Source: Rehmannia glutinosa (lineage: Eukaryota > Streptophyta > Magnoliopsida > Lamiales > Orobanchaceae). From it: a DNA stretch of 64,000 bases. The notes under the pieces are model-generated. The model worked only from the letters and a program-made list of their open reading frames with translations. It was not told the DNA's origin and made no database searches. The position numbers and the translations under genes were made by a program. Of the stretch, positions 56,892 to 64,000 are shown one piece after another. Location: the NCBI GenBank assembly GCA_016081115.2, contig CM071925.1, positions 14,426,441 through 14,490,440 of the forward strand. The letters run 5' to 3'. The first letter of the stretch is position 1, and every line of letters starts with the position of its first letter.

Positions 56892-59800
56892 ATGGCATCT
56901 ACTCATGATTTTGTCAAGCTAGGAAAGCAAATCCACACCGGGTCTCTTGTGGACTTCGATGGTATGGTTAAACAAGGGTCCGACGACACCTCGTAAGGAA
57001 GATTGATGATAAGTCGAAAAATCTGGATTAAAACCATTTTTGACGATGGAGTTCCCTATGACCTACGTAGAAGAGGCCACACGATTCTATGTGAACGCCG
57101 AGGTTCACGATGAGGGAATCAAGTCCTCTGTTCATGGAAAGGCATTCACCATTACGCCAAGGATTTGGCGTAACACTCGCTTATTGCTTGGTGGAAGGAG
57201 TGCCGGAAATTTATGAAGGCGATGTCGACCTAGTTTCGCTTGGAAGGAAGAGCCAAAGTCCGATCGTGTCTTTGCGAAAGTAGTCTATACACTAATAAGA
57301 GGCTACCGAAAGAGACTACCACAAATTGTCGGACGTTGTAGCCAAATGCATAGACATTAAATTTGGCGGTTTTGATCGATTGTCAAAGCAAAATTGATCG
57401 TGATGGTGCGATCATTGAAGAGAAAAAAAGTGAATCAAATGAGTTTGTATACATCGGACTCGCTGCGAATATTGGGAACAAATCCTTCAAGGAGGATGGC
57501 ACGTTTGGAGGTTCCTCGGGATACGGCCTGGTGATTGGCGGATGATGGAAGTAAAGGGAGTCCTCTTCGACATGGAAAGGCGTTCCATGTAAACAAGAGG
57601 ATGTTTCGATCAAACCTCTCGGCGCACGAAGAGAGCCTACGCTAAGAGAGCGATCACGAGTGAGGGAGAATCACCACCCCGATGATACAAATCATTGTCT
57701 CCCCTCCTCAAAAGAACATCGCTCCCGGTACCGCCAAGATCACATTACCCCCGCAAAGAAAGAAAAAGAAATCTCGCTCCCGCCCTGCGCAGTAAGTCAC
57801 TCCGCCCGCAGCCGTGTCTCCTGCCCTGCGTGCGCGAGCGGAGAAGGAATCTCAAATACCTTCTCCTGGTCGTCAAGAAAAGGAGAATCGATTAGCCAAG
57901 ACGGCTCTCCTCGAAGAAGACGACGACGATCGGCCCCGCCCGCCGCCGACTCGGAAAAACCTTATCTCGAACCGAGAAATCCCTCCGGTACAAACAAAGA
58001 GAAGAAGAAAAAGAATCTTCAAGCGTTAGAGCTTGAGAAACCGGGCCGAGTCGACCACTCAGGTGAAAAAAGATCTGGAGAAGCTAGCGGAGAAGTAGAG
58101 TCTCGAGGAAATTATTGATGAAACGACCAAATGTCTGTGAAGGCGATCAACGAGGCAAATCAAGACCAGTACATAGTTCGAACAAATTTGAGACACAAGA
58201 AGTAGGCGAGAAAGCAAACTCGCTACTGTTGACAGGGTTGTATCCCCTCCCGCAAATGCACGCAATGACGGTATGGAGCACGTAGCTTGCTACCTTCTAT
58301 CCCCGAACGAGGGGCCGAGAAGAAGAAGATGATAGAGATGATGATGATGATGTGATGATCCTATCCCCACCTTATCCGGACATCCAAGATCGTATGCAAG
58401 AGTGGATGAAGTGGAAGTTGAGTCGATCCAGGGAATAGTTGCAAAGACTGCGTTTATCGAAGAAGAAGAGGAATTGTTGAACTTTCTTGGAGTGACCAAT
58501 GTGGTCCAAGCTCTTGATGAAGAAAACTGTTTGGACATTCTAAATATCTTTAAAGAGAAGGCGAAAGAAAGATTGGCGGGAAGGCGAGGCACGTGAGAAG
58601 GCCAAAGATCATCGCCCTCTCACCGGCACCACGAACATACACATTCTCACCTCGATATTCTATCGAGAAAGTGATGAGGATCTAGGCCCCGTTCGCCACG
58701 GAAGAGAGTTGCAAATGCAAAGACGGCAAGCAATGCAAGAATCCGAGAATCCTACATGAGCAAAGAATGATGGAGGGACCAGAGAGTCCTCCAAATCACG
58801 GCTAGAGATAGATCCTATGGGAGTGGTGCGAATATTGCCATCGTTGTCGCCCACCACTTCACCAACTCATTCGAAGGAAGGTGTTAAGAGGCTGGCGATG
58901 AAACCGGGAGTGTGGGGACCCCGGTCGAGCCAACCCCTAATGAAGGTGTCTTACCACCGCCCCAACGGTGCGCATACTCAACGGGAACAACCGGAGTCCG
59001 GACGAGTGACCCCATTCAAGTCACTCAAATGGTGTGCCGAGTGAAAACTCCTCCACTGCGGCAAGGTCGGAGGATCTTTGCGGTGACTCCATAATGAATC
59101 TCGGAGGCGAAGTGGAGAAGAACGATCACTGAGAATACACAAAGACAAGTTGTCATCAACGAGGCTCGGACAATTGAGATTGTCTCGGTGAGGTGCCAAC
59201 CGCTCTGCGAGCCAATGACGACGCTGGATGCGATCGAGGCACGAGGAAGGAACTACCCTGGAGTTAACACTGGGCGATGAAAGTGCAATCCATGGAGTTG
59301 AGACTCCAATGGATGCCACCTCGAAAGACCCCAAGACAAACCGACACTGCCGAAAGGGATGTCGAGCCTCGCGATTGAGACTCGCAGGGAGGTAATGAAG
59401 GCGCCAATGGGAGGTTGAGACTTCCTGGGTAGAGAAAGCGAAGCCTGAACATCCCTCCCTACTATCATTGATCCATCGAAAAAGAAGATAAGTGCTCTTC
59501 CACGATTCCCAGGATAATCCCGATGTAACCTTTCCGATCGGAAGGAGACGATGAAGGCCGAGTCATCCCCCGTGACTAATCCAAAAGACTCGGTGAGGAT
59601 GTTCCAACCACGAGTAAGTTTGACCTCAAATTACTCGCCAAACATTCAACTTTGATGATGAGCCACCTATGGAAATCTCATCATCGTCCGATGACGCTTG
59701 ATAAAGGCCGAGGACCGGTCAACTCATTTGGAAAAACCAAATGAGATCGACGAAGCTATTGAGATCTGGGCGAGGCTCGGCAAAGTTGGCTCGACTTCAC

Positions 59801-61578
59801 AACGGACCCACACCAAACAGAGTCCACTCGCGCAGCTCCCAGCCGCAACAGGTTCGACTCACAAGGGACTTCACGAGCACCAATTATCATTGAATAGATT
59901 CCGATTGCCCGTGATGATCCTTTTGTAGAATCATTTCTTTCTCTCGGCGGTACCCGATCTCCTCAAGAATCGCCTAGAGATCGCGAGCGTTTCCACCTGA
60001 CGACCTGTTATTCCATCGACACCATTGGTCCAAATGACTATGACTTTGACGCTGCTGGCAGCGTCACCAAACAGAGGAGACAGATCGATTCGGGAAGTTT
60101 TCAAAGCCTTATTTGGCTTGAGGTTGAAAAGATGGAGAGGCACCAGGCCTCACTAGACATGAGGGATAACGAGATGCCAACCTTATCTGGCGATTTGCGT
60201 GGCATCATAGTCGGGATCCCGGGAGTGGTGGCAACAAACAAACAATGCGTGTGGAACAAGCTCGATATTTGAGGACTTTGTTCAACAAGTTGTTAGTCTC
60301 AGGCGGCGGTGAGAATGCGTGCAAAGACAAAATTGCAAGAACACATTGAACAAATGCATGAATCTCATACTACGGAGATAAAGGCTGCTGCGTGAACATA
60401 ATAAGAACGAGCTCTAGCAGCGTGGAAGAGAATATGGATCGAAAATTCGCTCCTCATACGGCCGAGATGAAGTTGGTAGCAAGCGGTGAATCCAATGCCA
60501 CCCGCTCGAGTTCCGTGCGGCAAGATACTCCGCAGCAGATTCGGCGAACTTGGCCATCACAGACTAGACTTCTTGCTTGCTAGCTTGTTTCCAGGGTTCC
60601 TCTCTCCTTTGATGATGCCAAAAGGGGAAGAGGAATACCCAAAGCGAAGGGATCCAAGGCGAGAAGGAGAAAACAATTTGTGAAGGGAAAGACAATTGAG
60701 GAAGTAATAAGAGAGAAGGGAAGTGTGTTGAGGGGAAAGGTTCGAAAGATGTGACCTTGATGGTTGCTAAAACCCCTCAACAAGGTCTTGTCACGGTGAT
60801 ATTATTAGCAAACTCCCAAGAACTCGCCACTCCAACACTCGATGTACCTATGGTTTGAAAAGAGAAAGACATTGAAGCGAGGGATGAAGGAAGTGGAAGG
60901 AAGGATGGATGCCCGAGTTATGGATATTCTCAAACAACATGGAGGCATTCCAAATGACGAGAGACACCTATGCCATTTCGGATGCGGAACCGAGCCAAGA
61001 TCGATTGATGAATTCAAAGACGCCGCATCTCAAGGATACTTCGCAAATATGTCCACTACTCGAAGCCAGGACTTATCTTTGGGAAAAGGGTCTCACACTA
61101 TGTGAAGAAGGCGACAGCAGCAGACTCATCGGCGATCTCTCTTTGGTCACTCTGAAAAAAGAACACCTAGTCGATGCAGACGCCCGGAGGAAGAGGAAGA
61201 AGCGGGTGGAGGAAGAGGTTTGAGACTGACCTCTCGCAAAAATATTGAGTATATAGATCCGGCAAGAAAGGAGGGATCTATTGGGGTGGATTTGACGAAG
61301 TAGCCAACCTGCAAGTGGCTAAGAACAATGTTGAGTATGTGAAGAGAATTGAAGAGGAAAATAAAAGACAAACTCAGCTATGGGAGGAAAGACAAGAAAG
61401 ACAAAGAAAAGACCGAGAAGAGATGAAGGCGCCCGGGAAGGGCGTCGAAAAAGAAGAAGCGGTGAAGATGAGAAAAAGAGAAAGAAGATCGAAAGATGAC
61501 AGAGTGAAGAAGATGAAAGAAGGAGGCAGCAAGGAGATGAAGTGTTGTTGTCCACCCTTCGTGTATTTTATTGTGTAA
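56892..61578 (+). pseudogene. SIRE-like env-position region, decayed
   Basis: Starting at ATG 56892 (MASTHDFVKLGKQIHTGSL) a long region has remnants of a large protein, broken by many stops. Around 57055-57180 a stretch with ATRFYVNAEVHDEGIKSSVHGKAF resembles plant transposon proteins found in the env position of such elements. The middle (57660-60700) is Arg/Glu/Pro-rich. The last open frame (61315-61578) is strongly charged (EERQERQRKDREEM and similar), a probable coiled coil. No signal peptide or membrane anchor is convincing, so an envelope role is only by position. Possible alternative: captured or unrelated sequence in the middle. Confidence 0.5.
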
Positions 61579-61651
61579 ATACATTTTTATGTAAGTCTTC
61601 TATACATTGAATAAAATTGTACAATTTCTATACTTGTGGAGATATAGAAAG

Positions 61652-63350
61652 TGATGGCTCAAAAGCTACCTTTAAAACCGTAGGCAAGTGCACCTATCGT
61701 TTTATAGTATAGATTATTGAGTCGCAAGTGTCATTCCCACGAGGATTGTAAGTACTAATAATTACCGTCTTTTTGTTATTTAATCTAACAATTTTGTAGT
61801 TTTGTTTGATGAAAAAGGAAAACAAATTATAAATTGTAAAAATGAAGGAAGATTTGTAAAATAAGAAATCAAGAGATAGAAATGTGTTTGAATGTAAATC
61901 CTCTAGAATGTTTTTGTGATTTGACAAGTTAAAAATACAACCGTAAGCCCTTAAGCAAAAACCAACCTCTTTTAATAAAATCTCGTGTCTTGGACTGGTA
62001 GAAATTCCCAATTTAAGTTAAACCCTTTCTCAAGGCGAAAAACTTCTAATCTCAAGTTGATTAATCAAATTTCTTTCTAGTTAAAACCCCCAAGACAAAG
62101 ATTATAACGATTTGTGAATTCCCATATTAGGTTTAGCCCTAATCCGGAAGATTTATGTCGCCCTATATCTAGGATTGCATGCAACTCTTTTCACTTATAT
62201 ATGTTCTATTTCACCATGAATCTCGATTTCCCGGATGAAAAATAAACTTCAAATCAATATTGCGCATATATCAATTCGAATGAACGAAGCATAATATAAG
62301 TGAATCACACAAAATATGAAGATTTTATTAAAAACATACACACCTTAATCACAAATCCATTCTAGAGTTCATTATATTCAAACACTAGGAGTTTAGCTAC
62401 ACATGATTTTGACCAAAGAATAAATTACACAAGAAGATTTAAGTATTGTAGACATGGTGTACTTATCTTTATCAAAATCTCAATTGACTTCTTTCTTGAT
62501 TGATGATGTTGCTCCAAGCCTTCTTCTCCAATGTTGCTACAAGCTTACTCATCCAAGACCTCTTGATCTCCAATGTCTAATGAATTTAATGAATCTATGA
62601 ATCTAATGAATTCAATGTATCTTGAATTAATGAATGATTCCTCCAACTCATACTCTTGGCTTTTATAGACATTATTTTTGTGCAAGAACACATTAATAAT
62701 GTCATCCTTTGTTAAACAAATGCTCCAATTCATTGTTGGGTTGGTGAATTCTTCTATTCAAATGATAATTGAGGGAATATGGGGACATGTTGTAGCAAAA
62801 TAGGGTGTTAAAGGTGTATAAAAGTGGTCAAAAAGCTTGGTTGGTGAGTTTTCCATAATTTTCGCATGGAAAAGTTGCAAAAGTCCCGGACACGGCCATG
62901 TCGCCCGACACGCCCGGCCGTCTTGCTTGAATTTTCTTGAAAATTGATCCGACATGGCCATGTCGTCACGACATGGCCAGGCCATGTTGTATGACACGGC
63001 CAGGCCGTGTTCGAAATCAAGCCTAAAAATTGTGATTTTTCGTCCCCGTTTGAACATGGCCGTGTTGCCCGACACTCCCTGGCCGTGTTGGACCAAAAAG
63101 GCCCCAAAATGACGCGTTTGGCTTGGGATTTCGAGCGTTTTGCATCCTTAAACTCCCGATATGTTTTGACATGAATCCATGGTCCGAAATTCACCAAAAT
63201 TAGCCCCAAATGGTCAATCTACACCAATAAAAGCACTTACAAGATAGTAGTATAAACAATATACAATCAAAAACTAACGAAAGTAACAACAAAATAACTC
63301 AAGTTATACTCAAATACACACATAAAACATGCATAAAAAGACCCTTATCA
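61652..63350 (-). repeat. Athila-C 3' LTR
   Basis: 1699 bp; on the minus strand TGATAAGGGTC to GAGCCATCA. The part from the TATA box (62660-62667, minus) to the end resembles the LTRs of Athila-A and B, but the upstream part differs from both. Its palindrome cluster at about 62880-63090 includes GACATGGCCAGGCCATG and ACACGGCCAGGCCGTGTT. Confidence 0.9.
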
Positions 63351-63365
63351 AACCACCTCCAACTT
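63351..63365 (-). promoter_or_regulatory. Athila-C polypurine tract
   Basis: On the minus strand AAGTTGGAGGTGGTT immediately before the LTR, the counterpart of AAGTTGGAGGCGGTT in Athila-A and B. Confidence 0.8.
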
Positions 63366-64000
63366 TGAACTTTGCTTGTCCTCAAGCAAAACATAATATC
63401 AAAAAGAGGGATTCAATAAATCACAACAAACAATTTTTTTCCTTTTTTTTCAACACATTGAACACAAGCGAGTCAAGTTCTTAGCCTTCAACCCGAATTA
63501 ACCAATCAAGAAAAAAAATATTGTTTTGCAAAGCGATCGACTATCAAGAAAGATCGTAATATCGATGAGCATTATTGAGACTTGAAATCATCACTCCACA
63601 AATATTGATAGTTATGAACAACTTCAATTCAATAATGCTATGAAAATATAAGAACTAAATAGATCTTTGTAGTTAGCCTACTAGTTATATAACCAAGCTT
63701 CGTGAACTTTATTGGGATGAGAAGTCAAGGAGTATACATTCCCCTTTTTTCGTTCTTTTTTTTTTAGGACCTTTCGAAGCATGCTTCCACTAGGTTTAAA
63801 TTTTGAATTTCTGTTCAAACCCTCCTAGGGTGGTTTCCCATACTCATATTCGTGTCGCCGTTTTACGTAAAAGACAAACATGGGGCTCATGAATGCTCCT
63901 AGTTACTAAGCAACAACAAATAGAGGAGTATAACCTTGATTGGTCCATTTTTTTCTTCTTTTTCTTTTTTTTTCCATTTTTCTCTTTTTCTTTTTTTTTT
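63366..64000 (-). other. Athila-C 3' untranslated region
   Basis: Non-coding part of Athila-C. The stretch around 63800-63950 (minus strand: CTAGGAGCATTCATGAGCCC and neighbours) matches Athila-A at about 27040-27170, so Athila-C is of the A rather than the B kind in this part. The window ends in a T-rich run. Confidence 0.75.

Larger units (their letters stand above)
48471..61651 (+). mobile_element. SIRE/Maximus-like copia element, 3' end missing
   Basis: A plus-strand copia element with a long 5' LTR (48471-50720), a Met-tRNA-type primer site, gag starting MEANLTRIPMFTIEEF, protease, integrase, RT (YVDD) and RNase H in order, then about 5 kb of further coding-like sequence in the env position, as is typical for the SIRE/Maximus lineage. 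It sits in the gag of copia element D and is itself cut at 61651 by an Athila LTR, so its 3' LTR is out of the window. Stops and frameshifts occur throughout. Confidence 0.85.
61652..64000 (-). mobile_element. Athila-C, partial, minus strand
   Basis: The window ends inside a third Athila element, oriented on the minus strand. Its 3' LTR is 61652-63350, and the following sequence reads, on the minus strand, GCAAAG-rich 3' untranslated sequence like that of Athila-A, with the polypurine tract next to the LTR. The left flank ends in GAAAG, the expected target duplication; its partner is out of the window. Confidence 0.88.

Noticed and set aside
61319..61555. A Ser/Leu-rich minus-strand frame at the end of the SIRE-like region
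   Set aside because: It is the antisense of the Lys/Glu/Arg-rich plus-strand frame and has no independent support.

Overview
This is nuclear DNA of a flowering plant, probably a eudicot (inferred). The evidence is plant-lineage LTR retrotransposons, a tRNA-Asp primer site typical of Athila elements, L1-type LINE and MITE insertions in introns, and one intron-containing host gene, a VPS55 homologue. There is no sign of prokaryotic or organellar organisation. Apart from the host gene and its flanks, about 35.5-47.0 kb, almost everything is retrotransposon, mostly inserted into other retrotransposons.

Layout. 1-1635: AT-rich, no gene, a possible DNA-transposon end near 310-365. 1636-35500: one Ty1/copia element on the minus strand (Copia-1), bounded by the 5-bp duplication AGTGT and split by three later insertions: (i) a 1.5-kb non-autonomous LTR element at 3442-4980 (duplication CATAC); (ii) Athila-A, a Ty3/gypsy element at 5007-29289 (duplication GATAG), itself split by Athila-B at 10232-22260 (duplication CCCGG); (iii) a solo gypsy LTR at 31573-33823, itself carrying a solo copia LTR at 31936-32493 (duplication ACGAC). 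Copia reading frames resume across the insertion sites, which supports the order.

35.5-47.0 kb: the host segment. A four-coding-exon VPS55 gene (39007-42148, 138 codons plus stop) appears intact, with a probable 5'-UTR exon near 36230-36403. Its introns hold a hAT-like deletion derivative, a 5'-truncated LINE with a 12-bp target duplication, and inverted-repeat elements. More MITE-like elements and unassigned AT-rich DNA lie downstream.

47.0-64.0 kb: a second nest on the plus strand. A copia element (46998-48470, leader plus broken gag) is cut by a SIRE/Maximus-like copia element (48471-61651, with a very long LTR, decayed gag-pol and a long 3' env-position region). That element is cut by a minus-strand Athila copy (61652 onward) that runs out of the window.

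All retroelement coding regions have stops, frameshifts or deletions; none looks able to make a full set of proteins. The Athila copies share one plan: tRNA-Asp primer site, gag, protease, reverse transcriptase, RNase H, integrase, a GC-rich palindrome cluster, a likely intron, an ATHILA ORF-1/env-position ORF with a Gln-rich tail, an internal polypurine-like tract, a terminal polypurine tract and the LTR. The most notable signal is a family of GC-rich palindromes built on ACACGGCC/GGCCGTGT in the LTRs and 3' regions; their copy number differs between the two LTRs of the same element. I found no wholly new gene system.
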